Part shown: positions 8,138 through 16,060 of the stretch, piece after piece | How positions within the stretch are numbered: the stretch's first letter is position 1 | Layout: each line of letters opens with the position of its first letter | Source: Ruminiclostridium sp. | Lineage (GTDB): Bacteria > Bacillota > Clostridia > Oscillospirales > Ruminococcaceae | DNA: 51,701 bases | Assembly (NCBI GenBank): GCA_017635095.1 | Contig: JAGBMA010000092.1 | Location: 94,994 to 146,694 of the forward strand | Reading direction: 5' to 3' | The notes under the pieces: model-generated | What the model was told of the DNA's origin: nothing | The model's database searches: none | What the model saw: the letters and a program-made list of their open reading frames with translations, nothing else | Made by a program: the position numbers and the translations under genes

Positions 8138-9202
8138 TTATTCAACCACCTGGGTCCAGCCGAATTCGTCCGGGATACGACCCCACTGGATACCGGTAAG
8201 TGTATCATAGAGCATCTGGGAGATCGGTCCGATCTTACCGTCGTTGATCTTCATTACAAGGTCACCGTACTTGAGCTCGCCGATAGGAGAAATAACAGCA
8301 GCAGTACCGGTTCCGAACGCTTCCTTGAGTGTTCCTTTCTTGTAGTTATCAACGATCTCGTCGATCGAGAGAAGTCTCTCGGATACTTTGTAGCCCTTTG
8401 CTCTGAGGAGCTCGATCATGGACATTCTTGTGATACCGCCGAGGATAGAGCCGCGGAGCTCAGGTGTAACGACTTCGTCGCCGAGAACAAACATAACGTT
8501 CATGGAGCCGACTTCTTCAACGTACTTTCTCTCAACGCCGTCGAGCCAGAGGGTCTGCTCATAGCCCTGTTCAGCAGCTTCTTCCTGACCCTTGAGGGAG
8601 ATAGCGTAGTTAGCGCCTGCCTTTGTGAAGCCGGTACCGCCGATGACTGCACGGACATACTTCTGCTCAACAAAGATCTTTACGGGCTCGATACCCTTTT
8701 CATAGTAAGCGCCTACGGGCGAGAGGATAACGCAGAAAATGAGGTGTTTTGCGGGGTGAACGCCTACATGGTGGTCAACCGCGAATACGAACGGACGGAT
8801 ATAGAGGGAAGTATCCTTCTCTGTGGGGATCCAGTCCTGGTCGATCTTTACGAGTTCCTTGATAGCCTTGATGACGAAATCGCCGTCAAACTTCGGTATG
8901 CAGAGACGCTCGCAGGAGGTGTTCATTCTTGCCATATTCTTTTCGGGGCGGAAGAGCTGGATCTTGCCCTCTGCGGTGCGGTAAGCCTTCATGCCCTCGA
9001 AGCACTCCTGAGCGTAGTGGAGCACCATAGAAGCGGGGTCGAGCTCGAACGGACCATAGGGAACTATTCTCGCGTCATGCCAGCCTTCGCCGTCATCATA
9101 GTTCATAACGAACATATGGTCGGTGTAGTAGTTGCCGAAGCCGAGCTTTGTCTGGTCGGGCTTCTGCTTGGGATTAGTGGTCTTTGTTACTTTGATCTCC
9201 AT
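8138..9202 (-). CDS. ilvE: Branched-chain amino acid aminotransferase
   Basis: 354 residues, PLP-dependent fold type IV. It transfers the amino group between glutamate and the keto acids of leucine, isoleucine and valine in the cytoplasm. Motifs: LHYAQECFEGMKAYR, FRPEKNMARMN, the lysine in GFTKAGANYA expected to bind PLP, LWLDGVERKYVEEVGSMN, and GTGTAAVISPIG. The length fits the about 350-residue type. The start at 9202 follows AAGGAAGG; an upstream in-frame start at 9313 lies before the promoter and is not used. Single-gene unit with promoter and terminator, divergent from the RNA at 9341. Confidence 0.96.
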   Translation of the reverse strand: MEIKVTKTTNPKQKPDQTKLGFGNYYTDHMFVMNYDDGEGWHDARIVPYGPFELDPASMVLHYAQECFEGMKAYRTAEGKIQLFRPEKNMARMNTSCERLCIPKFDGDFVIKAIKELVKIDQDWIPTEKDTSLYIRPFVFAVDHHVGVHPAKHLIFCVILSPVGAYYEKGIEPVKIFVEQKYVRAVIGGTGFTKAGANYAISLKGQEEAAEQGYEQTLWLDGVERKYVEEVGSMNVMFVLGDEVVTPELRGSILGGITRMSMIELLRAKGYKVSERLLSIDEIVDNYKKGTLKEAFGTGTAAVISPIGELKYGDLVMKINDGKIGPISQMLYDTLTGIQWGRIPDEFGWTQVVE

Positions 9203-9251
9203 AATATTGCCTTCCTTTATACTTTTTTGTCCTGTGGGACTATTCTTATAT

Positions 9252-9280
9252 ATTATAGCACTTTTTCTGCAATTTGTAAA
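9252..9280 (-). promoter_or_regulatory. Promoter of ilvE
   Basis: On the minus strand TTTACA (9275-9280), 17 bases, TATAAT (9252-9257). The plus-strand promoter at 9307 is 26 bases away, facing outward. Confidence 0.8.
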
Positions 9281-9306
9281 TACATAAATTGCAAATGGCA
9301 GGAATA

Positions 9307-9335
9307 TTGACAAAAAAGTTGAAATGTGGTATTAT
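9307..9335 (+). promoter_or_regulatory. Promoter of the structured RNA at 9341
   Basis: TTGACA (9307-9312), 17-base spacer, TATTAT (9330-9335). A start around 9341-9343 would begin exactly at the base of the long closing stem of the RNA. Confidence 0.8.
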
Positions 9336-9340
9336 ATACT

Positions 9341-9513
9341 TGCGACATAAACCGAATAATTGTGTATCTCACCGTGTATTTCTATCTATGGTAGAAATAT
9401 AGGCTTTTTCGTCACGGTGAGGTAGGTACTCTCTTCTTCGTTTCGGTTTGTGTCGCAGCAATCAAGGCTTGTATTTTTACGGTGCGCAGCCTTGTTGCTG
9501 CGCATTTTTGTTT
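9341..9513 (+). ncRNA. Rod-shaped non-coding RNA candidate, 6S-like architecture
   Basis: About 170 nt between a strong promoter and a terminator. A 16-bp closing stem, TGCGACATAAACCGAA (9341-9356) with 9442-9457, is complete with one G-U pair. Above it is an asymmetric open region (11 nt 9357-9367 and 20 nt 9422-9441), then CTCACCGTG/CACGGTGAG (9368-9376, 9413-9421), then TATTTCTA/TAGAAATA (9377-9384, 9392-9399) with a 7-nt loop. Long rod, central bubble, terminal stem and size recall 6S RNA, which binds sigma-A RNA polymerase; I see no sequence match that proves this. No convincing open reading frame lies inside. The next gene, 9554, could be reached by read-through. Confidence 0.55.
9484..9513 (+). 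terminator. Terminator of the structured RNA, with a competing pairing
   Basis: GCGCAGC (9484-9490) and GCTGCGC (9497-9503) form the stem, followed by ATTTTTGTTT. Upstream CAAGGCT (9463-9469) can instead pair with AGCCTTG (9488-9494), which would break the terminator stem. Confidence 0.8.
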
Positions 9514-9553
9514 GTGCGGGAAACGGGCGCACTGTGGAAAGGAACTTCCAAAA

Positions 9554-10045
9554 ATGAATTATTGTTCAAAATGCGGAAAGCCACTTGAGGAAGGGAGCGC
9601 ATTCTGCGCAAACTGCGGAGCTGCGGCAGAGGTCGGAGTCGTACCGAACGCATCTGGATCCAACAGCGGGAAAAAGTCCGGCCTTTCAAATCTGAAGATA
9701 GATATTTTTTCAACAGATGAACCGCTCAAACCCAAAATAATAATACTTCTTGTTCTGATAGCATTGGTTGGCTGGGGCGGTCTTGGTTACGCTATTGAAG
9801 GTCTTTTCAAAATATCATTGCCTGCGCCCATAGCTCTGATATTTGTTATCCCTCTAATTGCGTCGATCATTGTTCAGGGAATACTGACGTTCATTTTGTG
9901 CTGGAACTTTCTCAAATACAGAATGGTGTTTCTCGTCCCGACACTGATCTTATCATTATTCGGCTGTTGCTTGTATTTTATTATTATCCCGATCGTAACT
10001 ATCAGACATATAATAACGTTCTTTATAAGGAAAAACAAGCGCTGA
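9554..10045 (+). CDS. Zinc-ribbon membrane protein, function unknown
   Basis: 163 residues. It starts with a zinc ribbon, CSKCGKPLEEGSAFCANCG (two CxxC pairs), then a G/S-rich linker and about three membrane helices from residue 65 to 155 (IIILLVLIALVGWGGLGYA, IALIFVIPLIASIIVQGILT, LVPTLILSLFGCCLYFIIIP), ending in a basic tail. The start at 9554 has AAAGGAA at 9538-9544. Such zinc-ribbon plus helix proteins are common in clostridia and mostly uncharacterised. No promoter of its own is apparent; expression probably depends on read-through from the RNA upstream. Confidence 0.75.
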   Translation: MNYCSKCGKPLEEGSAFCANCGAAAEVGVVPNASGSNSGKKSGLSNLKIDIFSTDEPLKPKIIILLVLIALVGWGGLGYAIEGLFKISLPAPIALIFVIPLIASIIVQGILTFILCWNFLKYRMVFLVPTLILSLFGCCLYFIIIPIVTIRHIITFFIRKNKR

Positions 10046-10068
10046 ACATATTTATTTTTAACTCAAAT

Positions 10069-10105
10069 ACCCCGTGAGCATCAAAACTCACGGGGTGATT
10101 TTTTT
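10069..10105 (+). terminator. Terminator after the zinc-ribbon gene
   Basis: ACCCCGTGAG (10069-10078) pairs with CTCACGGGGT (10087-10096), followed by GATTTTTTT. Confidence 0.9.
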
Positions 10106-10113
10106 ATATATCC

Positions 10114-10192
10114 GGTGCAGGGCTTGCCCTGCCGCGGGGACCGGGGCGGCGTCAGCCCCGGAACTGCCTGTTAAGGCGCGCGGAGGCGCTGC
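10114..10192. repeat. Four-hairpin intergenic repeat, copy B
   Basis: Plus-strand hairpins: GCAGGGC-tt-GCCCTGC; CCGGGGC-ggcgtca-GCCCCGG; GCCT-GTTA-AGGC; GCGC-gcgga-GGCGC. The order and spacing match copies A and C, and differing bases change in pairs. It begins right after the upstream terminator and ends at the stop codon of the alpha-galactosidase gene (10193). Preceding TATATATCC is shared with copy C. Confidence 0.65.
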
Positions 10193-12385
10193 TCAAACCT
10201 CTTTGAAATAGGCGATATAGCTCTGGAAATCGCCCCACATATTGGGGATATGGAAGCCGTTGTTCATGAGGAACGCGCCGGAGAACACCTTGCCGGACTC
10301 TTCATGGAGGTAGTTTCTGGACTTATCGAGCCCGCGGAGTTTTATACGATGCTCGAAAACGCTGGGTTCTTTCAGCACCTGCACATATTCGAGGAGCGTC
10401 TCGCTCTTGTCCTTTGAGACGAACTGCCACGCGTCGAAGCGGTCGTTTGCGAAGGGATCTCCGAGACGGTAGTAATCGCCGGTGCGGACAAGGGGGTTGT
10501 ACTTGTTGAATTCGGCGATCTGGTCTTTAATTGCAGCCTTATCGTCATCGCTTATCCTTGTGACATCGAGCTCATAGCCGAACGTGCCGACCATTGCAAC
10601 GTGTCCGCGAGTTTTGAACGGCGTGATCCTGCCGACGCAGTGGTTGGGGCTGTCGGAAACATGGGCGCCGAAGCAGGAGCAGGGGTAGCACATGGAGGTG
10701 CCGTACTGGATCTTGAGGCGCTCTATGGCATCTGTGTCATCGCTCGTCCATATCTGCGGCGAATAGTAGAGCATTCCCGCGTCAAACCGCGAGCCGCCGC
10801 CTGCACAATTCTCCAGGAGCAGGTCGGGGAAGTCGGTGAGGAGCCGTTCCTGAAGTTCATAAACGCCGAGGACATAGCGGTGCCATATCTCGCGCTGGCG
10901 TTCCGGCGGCAGTATCTCGTTGCCGACCTCGCAGAGCTGGCGGTTCATATCCCACTTGACGTACTCGATATTCGCGGAGGAAAGAATCTCGTGCATTCTT
11001 CCGTAGATGTAGTCGCGTATCTCCTTGCGGGAGAAGTCGAGAACGAGCTGGGAACGGGCGGTGGTGCGCGGTCTGCCCTCTATGTGCAGGCACCAGTCGG
11101 GGTGTGCCTTGTAAAGTTCGCTGTCGGGGCTTATCATTTCCGGCTCGAACCAGATACCGAATTTCAGTCCGATCTTGTTGACCTCATCTACCAGGTATTT
11201 CAGACCGCCTTTGAGCTTTTCTTCATTTACGAACCAGTCTCCGAGGGAGGAACGGTCATCGTTCCTGTGCCCGAACCAGCCGTCGTCCATTACGAGCATC
11301 TCTATGCCGGCTTTTTTGGCTTCTCTTGCAATATCGAGGAGCTTCTCCGTATCGAAGTTGAAATATGTCGCTTCCCAGTTGTTTATGAGGATCGGACGGC
11401 GGATATCTTTCCATTTGCCGCGGATAAGGTTGCTGCGCATGACATCATGGAAATTGCGGGACATCTTTCCGAGACCTTCCGCAGAGTAGGTCATTATGAC
11501 CTCGGGAGCCTGGAAGCTCTGGCCGGGCTCAAGGTGCCATGAAAAGTCGTAGGGGTTTTCGCCTATCACGATACGGGTCTTTTCGTACTGGTAAACATCA
11601 GCCATAGCGAGGAAAGAACCCGACCAGCACAATGCAAAACCGTAGCACTCGCCGTAGTCCTCTGTTGCGGTGTGGTCGCAGATCGCAATGAAGTTATTGT
11701 GAGCGTGGCTTGTGGAACCGCGGTTGGAGTCTATGGACTGCTTTCCGAAGCGGAGCGGGAAACGCTGAACATGGCGCTCTCTCGCCCATGTGCCGTAGAG
11801 CGTTATCATATCGTAGTCCATTCTGTCGAGATCGACGCAGCAGGACAGGAGCCTCTGGAGCTCAAGCGGGTCGGAGCCTTTGTTTGTGACCTTGACGGAG
11901 CGGGTGATGACATCGACGTTCTCGAAAACGCTGTATTGCAGTATTATTTCGAGACCGGTATGAGGGTCTTCACAGATAAGATCAAGGGAGGTGACTTCGC
12001 TGTCGTTGTTGGCGAATGTCGCGGGCAGCCCTTCGAGCTTTTTCTTGCCCTTGTAGATCTTGTGGTCTTTATAGTATATCTCGCAGGCGGTCATGCCGAG
12101 CTTATCTTTTACTTGCATACAGGGCTCGCGGAAATCCGCAACGCCGCTTGTGGAGTATTCTATCGGCGCGCAGTCGAAAGAATGGGGCCCCATAGCGTCG
12201 TGAGTTGCAGGAACAAAGGGCGCCCCGTCCGGGATACGCAGGTTGTATGTAAGATCGGTCTCGGGAACAGTTGCTCCGTAGTATAAATGGAGAATGTTTT
12301 TACTTTCTGTGATATGGAATGCGTAGCTTGAAGCAGGAGTATCGAGCTTGAAGACGCGGGCTTTTTCGTTGTAGATGATCGGCAT
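10193..12385 (-). CDS. Alpha-galactosidase, glycoside hydrolase family 36
   Basis: 730 residues, the usual size of clan GH-D family 36 enzymes, which release alpha-1,6-linked galactose from melibiose and raffinose-type sugars. An N-terminal beta domain (to about residue 340) precedes the TIM barrel. Visible motifs: NNWEATYF, MLVMDDGWFGHRNDD, FGIWFEPEMISPDS, the nucleophile aspartate in EYVKWDMNR, ENCAGGGSRFD, and the acid/base aspartate in WTSDDTDAIERLK. No signal peptide, so cytoplasmic. Start at 12385 follows AAAGGACAATAAAA. No sugar transporter lies next to it in the window. Its stop codon abuts repeat copy B. Confidence 0.95.
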   Translation of the reverse strand: MPIIYNEKARVFKLDTPASSYAFHITESKNILHLYYGATVPETDLTYNLRIPDGAPFVPATHDAMGPHSFDCAPIEYSTSGVADFREPCMQVKDKLGMTACEIYYKDHKIYKGKKKLEGLPATFANNDSEVTSLDLICEDPHTGLEIILQYSVFENVDVITRSVKVTNKGSDPLELQRLLSCCVDLDRMDYDMITLYGTWARERHVQRFPLRFGKQSIDSNRGSTSHAHNNFIAICDHTATEDYGECYGFALCWSGSFLAMADVYQYEKTRIVIGENPYDFSWHLEPGQSFQAPEVIMTYSAEGLGKMSRNFHDVMRSNLIRGKWKDIRRPILINNWEATYFNFDTEKLLDIAREAKKAGIEMLVMDDGWFGHRNDDRSSLGDWFVNEEKLKGGLKYLVDEVNKIGLKFGIWFEPEMISPDSELYKAHPDWCLHIEGRPRTTARSQLVLDFSRKEIRDYIYGRMHEILSSANIEYVKWDMNRQLCEVGNEILPPERQREIWHRYVLGVYELQERLLTDFPDLLLENCAGGGSRFDAGMLYYSPQIWTSDDTDAIERLKIQYGTSMCYPCSCFGAHVSDSPNHCVGRITPFKTRGHVAMVGTFGYELDVTRISDDDKAAIKDQIAEFNKYNPLVRTGDYYRLGDPFANDRFDAWQFVSKDKSETLLEYVQVLKEPSVFEHRIKLRGLDKSRNYLHEESGKVFSGAFLMNNGFHIPNMWGDFQSYIAYFKEV

Positions 12386-12447
12386 TTTTATTGTCCTTTC
12401 GTTTGAGTTTTCTGTGCGGTTTCGCCCCGCAGACAGTGAAGATCGTT

Positions 12448-12535
12448 TTTGACAGTCCCTGCCGGCGGTGGCGACTTCATTTCTGTCACCGGCGACAGAA
12501 ACGAAGCAAAGAACGCCGCCCGCTGCATTGTCAAA
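12448..12535. repeat. Nested inverted-repeat (large hairpin) element
   Basis: Outer arms TTTGACA (12448-12454) and TGTCAAA (12529-12535); middle arms GGCGG.GGCG and CGCCGCC; inner arms CTTCaTTTCTGTC (12475-12487) and GACAGAAAcGAAG (12494-12506) with one A/C mismatch and a 6-base loop. The whole 88 bases can extrude as one interrupted hairpin. It lies in the 470-base stretch (12386-12856) between the alpha-galactosidase and permease genes, which holds no convincing gene. The same stretch also has a GGCGGG/CCCGCC hairpin at 12812-12830 that may end the permease transcript. Confidence 0.6.
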
Positions 12536-12539
12536 GTAG

Positions 12540-12701
12540 CTCGGGGGACCGCACAGGGGCTTTAAAGCATACTGCGGACAGATCGTTCCGGGGGTTAAGC
12601 CAGACTTGTTCAGCGAGCTCTTTGACTATTTGCGGGAACAGGGTGAAGATCCCAGAGAACGGTTTTTCAGCTTCGCGCGGTTCATCACACTGTTCCTCTG
12701 A
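12540..12701 (+). pseudogene. Possible gene remnant, 53 codons without a start
   Basis: An open frame between the TAG at 12537 and the TGA at 12699 reads protein-like in its second half: CGQIVPGVKPDLFSELFDYL, then REQGEDPRERFFSFARFITL. It lacks an ATG and a ribosome site. The composition resembles the C-terminal end of a real protein rather than a shadow frame, but I do not recognise the family. It lies just after the nested hairpin. It could be a decayed gene or chance. Confidence 0.22.
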
Positions 12702-12856
12702 ACTTCGGGACGGCTCAGACTGTTAAGTGGAGAGCGAAGATGCTTTACGCAGGGGCGCTCGCTTCGACGGCGGATTGCAAAAGGGGCTGACGGTTACGGA
12801 GCTGATTAATTGGCGGGTACGGATCCCGCCGTCGTTTGTCTCCGACAGGGAGATCT

Positions 12857-13723
12857 TTACAGAACCGGTTCATTGCCCTCGTTGTGGACTTCTTTCGTGT
12901 GAAGCACAAAAACCGTTACAAAATACAGCATCACCGAGATAACAAGAGCTGTCCCTATGCTTACGATAACGTTGAGCTGGCTTATCTCTCCTGCAGCTGA
13001 TGCCGTTCCTGCTGCCGACAGCAGTGCGTTCGCGGATTCGCCGGAGCCCGCAGCCGCGCTCATGGCTATTGACGACAGCGCAAACGGGTTGAATCTGTCC
13101 ACCCGGAAGAATGACAGTACCGTCGGGAGTATCATGTGCATTATGATAACGGCTACGACAGCGATATTTGAGCTTCCGGTGCATAATCCTATGCAGAACT
13201 GCACCGCCGTGGAGAATGCAAGATATATCCCGGCGCAAAGAGCGGAAAGCCATACCATATCCCATTTCAGCTCGGAGGGGAAGAAGATGAGCGACATTCC
13301 CGCGCCCGCGATCATTGCCGCGACAGACGCAGCAAATATAACGAGCGGGTAGATAAGGAATTTTGGGAGTGTGTATTTTTCCGCGGTAAGTCCGGCACAT
13401 TGCGGTATAAGCACCGAGCGTTTCTTCTGTTCGCCGCCCGCCGCCGCCTTGAACAGGAACAGTATCACGATCGAGCCTATTCCCGCCACCTGTTCCGCGT
13501 TGTACATTATCATATCCGAGGCAGAGAACGATGTGTAAAGATCGAGCATCTGGGTATAAGTCTCTTCGTCCGGCATGGCGTCTTTGAGGGTCTGCATCAT
13601 TCCGCTCATCATGCCGAACATAACCGGCGACATGACCGCAAGGGCGAGCATAACGAGTATGACTGCCGCAAGCCGTCCGCCCCGGGAAAAGAACATCATT
13701 TCTTTTCTCAGTCCGTTTATCAT
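12857..13723 (-). CDS. ABC transporter permease (ABC-2 type)
   Basis: 288 residues with about six membrane helices: one at 18-40 (VILVMLALAVMSPVMFGMM), then helices around 80-95, 120-145, 155-180, 185-205 and a final one near 260-280. Between the first two is a short extracellular loop (DAMPDEETYTQMLDLYTSF). The start codon overlaps the stop of the ATPase gene by one base (TAATG), so translation is coupled and the two form one exporter. The transported compound is not evident. It is the last gene of the run that starts at 19530. Confidence 0.8.
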   Translation of the reverse strand: MINGLRKEMMFFSRGGRLAAVILVMLALAVMSPVMFGMMSGMMQTLKDAMPDEETYTQMLDLYTSFSASDMIMYNAEQVAGIGSIVILFLFKAAAGGEQKKRSVLIPQCAGLTAEKYTLPKFLIYPLVIFAASVAAMIAGAGMSLIFFPSELKWDMVWLSALCAGIYLAFSTAVQFCIGLCTGSSNIAVVAVIIMHMILPTVLSFFRVDRFNPFALSSIAMSAAAGSGESANALLSAAGTASAAGEISQLNVIVSIGTALVISVMLYFVTVFVLHTKEVHNEGNEPVL

Positions 13724-14631
13724 TACTGCCAGTGCCCCCCAACTATACTCATATAGACCTGCTCAAGGGTCGGTCTTGAAAGTCTGACCTCCGATACGGG
13801 GATATCGTTGGCGGCGATAAACTTCAGCGCCTCTGCCATTCCCGTCTTTCCGTCCTTTACGTCGGCGGCTGCAAAGCCGATCTTTTCGTTTATTTCCACT
13901 CTCTCCGCGAAAGGCATATCCCTCAGGAGCCCGTAAACACGCTCGTCCGGGTCGGAAAGCCGGAATTCAACGCTTTCCATGCCGAATCCGGCGAGTATCT
14001 GGTCTGTGCTGCCCTCGGCGGCAAGCCGCCCGTCGCGCATTATCCCTATACGGTTGGCGACTCTCTCGACATCGCTCAGTATATGCGTGCAGAGCAGTAT
14101 CGTGCAGCCGGTGTCGGACAGGTTCCTTATGATGTTCATGACTTCCGCGCGCCCTTCGGGGTCGAGTGCGGAGGTGGGTTCGTCGAGTATCAGCAGTTCA
14201 GGCTTGTCGAAGATAGCCGCCGCGATGCCGAGTCTCTGGGTCATACCGCGGGAATAGCCTTTTATGCGTCTTTTTCCGCCCTCGGTCAAGCCGGTTATGG
14301 CAAGGCAGGCGGCGATACGCTTTTTCACATCTCCCGTGTACTTTGTGCAGTACGCGATGTAGCCAAGGTACTCATACCCGTTCATATACGGGAACATGGA
14401 GGGCGTTTCGGGAAGATAGCCGATCTTGATGCTGTTGGTGCCGTCTTCGCCGAGAACGATCTCGCCGTCGTCCTTTGGTATGATGTTGCAGATTATACTC
14501 ATGGTCGTCGTTTTCCCACAGCCGTTCTTGCCGAGGAAGCCGTAGACATCGCCTTTGTTTATGGTCATGTAAAGCCCGTCGAGGACTTTGAAATTCCTGT
14601 AGCTTTTATAAAGATTTCTGATCTCAAGCAT
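13723..14631 (-). CDS. ABC transporter ATP-binding protein
   Basis: 302 residues. Walker A GKNGCGKTT at about 36-44, Q-loop region GYLPETPSMFPYMNGYE, signature YSRGMTQRLG, Walker B LLILDEPTSALD and the switch histidine in LLCTHILSD. After residue 215 a C-terminal domain of about 85 residues (VEFRLSDPDERVYGLL...), as in the DUF4162-bearing ATPases of ABC-2 exporters. It powers the permease that follows. It starts one base after the DUF6062 stop, without a strong ribosome site, so it is probably translated by coupling. Confidence 0.92.
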   Translation of the reverse strand: MLEIRNLYKSYRNFKVLDGLYMTINKGDVYGFLGKNGCGKTTTMSIICNIIPKDDGEIVLGEDGTNSIKIGYLPETPSMFPYMNGYEYLGYIAYCTKYTGDVKKRIAACLAITGLTEGGKRRIKGYSRGMTQRLGIAAAIFDKPELLILDEPTSALDPEGRAEVMNIIRNLSDTGCTILLCTHILSDVERVANRIGIMRDGRLAAEGSTDQILAGFGMESVEFRLSDPDERVYGLLRDMPFAERVEINEKIGFAAADVKDGKTGMAEALKFIAANDIPVSEVRLSRPTLEQVYMSIVGGHWQ

Positions 14632-14632
14632 T

Positions 14633-15337
14633 TTACTTTACTCTCGGCTTTCTTCCGGTAAGGAACTCCACCGAGCGCTCTATCGAGCTCCTGACGTGCT
14701 CCATTTCCGGTTTGTGAAGGTTCCCGGCGTTGCGGTAGTCGAAGCTGTTGCAGAAGTCGTTCACATCGGAGTTGAGCTGTTTTACATACTCTTCCACGAG
14801 GGCGTCGAGATCTTTCTGGAACTGGGCGATATCGGCTTTCTGCATCTTTTCCGCGGCTTTGCGGTTGAGCATATTATAGTGGGGAACGCAGACATACTGC
14901 TGTGCCTTGAAAAGGTTCCTGAACTTCGGATCCTTGACGTACATCACGAAGAACGTTTCGAGCATATGATCTATGCCCCAGTTCACCTTGCTGCACACAA
15001 AGCAGGTGTCTTCCATTTCGGAGGACTTTTTTGCCTTGGCGTTTTTGGAGAAGAATATGCTCTTTTTCTCGAAGATGTTCTTCCGGGCATTTTCGAGGTA
15101 GGTGTTGAGCATAAGCCCCAGCGAGAGGCGGTTGTTCTGCTGCATCAGCATCTCGAAATGCGTCAGGCAGAACCCGAGCTCGTTGGTCTCCATGCGGACG
15201 TCCGGCTCCATCATCGCCGCGCCCATGATATACTCACAGATATGCTGCTCCACCGTATCTCTCATGCGGCAGAACGGACAGCCGTCCTTAGGCTCGAAGA
15301 CTTCGTTTATCGGTATGGTTAAAATGCTTTCTCTCAT
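14633..15337 (-). CDS. DUF6062 family protein, cysteine-rich
   Basis: 234 residues, soluble. Two similar halves each carry a CxxC and a later C-x2-H: CPFCRM with CLTHFE near residues 20-60, and CFVCSK with CVPHYN near 112-155. This suggests two metal sites. The family (DUF6062) is widespread in clostridia without a known function. The start at 15337 has TGAGGT five bases upstream. It sits between ung and the ABC transporter, one base from the latter, so it may act with that exporter. Confidence 0.7.
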   Translation of the reverse strand: MRESILTIPINEVFEPKDGCPFCRMRDTVEQHICEYIMGAAMMEPDVRMETNELGFCLTHFEMLMQQNNRLSLGLMLNTYLENARKNIFEKKSIFFSKNAKAKKSSEMEDTCFVCSKVNWGIDHMLETFFVMYVKDPKFRNLFKAQQYVCVPHYNMLNRKAAEKMQKADIAQFQKDLDALVEEYVKQLNSDVNDFCNSFDYRNAGNLHKPEMEHVRSSIERSVEFLTGRKPRVK

Positions 15338-15379
15338 AATTACCTCATATTATGTGCGGAATGCGGGACGTATTATGGG

Positions 15380-16054
15380 TCATGTGTTGTTAAGATCCCA
15401 GTCGATCGGGGCAATGCCTTTGCTTTCAAGAAAAGCGTTGCATTTTGAAAAGTGCCTGCAGCCGAAGAAGCCGCGGTGCGCCGAGAGCGGCGACGGGTGC
15501 GGTGCGGTAAGTATGCAGTGCCGGGGATTCGTTATGAGCGGCACTTTCGATCTTGCGTTGCTGCCCCAGAGTATGAATACTATGGGCTCCTCCCGTTTGT
15601 TGAGCAGCTCGATTATATGGTCGGTGAAGATCTCCCAGCCTTTGCCGTTATGGCTGTTGGCCAGGCCGCGGCGGACGGTGAGCGATGTGTTCAGCAGAAG
15701 TACCCCCTGTGCTGCCCATTTCGTAAGGTCGCCGGTCTTCGGTATCGGAATGCCGAGGTCGGAGTTCAGCTCCTTGTAGATGTTCTCAAGGGACGGAGGA
15801 AGTCTGACACCGCTATGTACCGAGAACGCGAGCCCGTGAGCCTGACCCGGCTCATGATAGGGGTCCTGACCGAGTATCACTGCCTTTACCTTGCTGTACG
15901 GCGTGAATTTCAGCGCGTTGAAGATGTCGTACATATCCGGGTATATGGTGAAGCCGTTGTACTCGGCTTTAAGGAACTGGCGGAGCTGCAGATAATAGGG
16001 CTTTTCAAACTCGCCGCTCAGCAGCTCGTCCCAGTCGTTTCCTATGCTTACCAT
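15380..16054 (-). CDS. ung: Uracil-DNA glycosylase
   Basis: 224 residues, the family 1 length. It removes uracil from DNA as the first step of base excision repair. Motif [18 protein letters not shown] holds the catalytic aspartate; motif [15 protein letters not shown] holds the catalytic histidine; [12 protein letters not shown] lies between. The start ATG at 16054 is six bases from the stop of the cyclophilin gene, so it is co-transcribed. Confidence 0.96.
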   Translation of the reverse strand: MVSIGNDWDELLSGEFEKPYYLQLRQFLKAEYNGFTIYPDMYDIFNALKFTPYSKVKAVILGQDPYHEPGQAHGLAFSVHSGVRLPPSLENIYKELNSDLGIPIPKTGDLTKWAAQGVLLLNTSLTVRRGLANSHNGKGWEIFTDHIIELLNKREEPIVFILWGSNARSKVPLITNPRHCILTAPHPSPLSAHRGFFGCRHFSKCNAFLESKGIAPIDWDLNNT

Positions 16055-16060
16055 GCGGAA

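Noticed and set aside
9482-9553. Longer N-terminus for the zinc-ribbon protein from 9482
   Set aside because: It would begin inside the RNA terminator; the ATG at 9554 has a proper ribosome site.
12391-12726. 111-codon frame in the gap after the alpha-galactosidase gene
   Set aside because: C/R/H/S-rich translation, runs straight through the nested hairpin, no good ribosome site; another frame looks more protein-like.
12870-13742. 290-codon frame parallel to the ABC permease on the same strand
   Set aside because: R/H/G-rich shadow; the permease frame has membrane helices and coupling to the ATPase.
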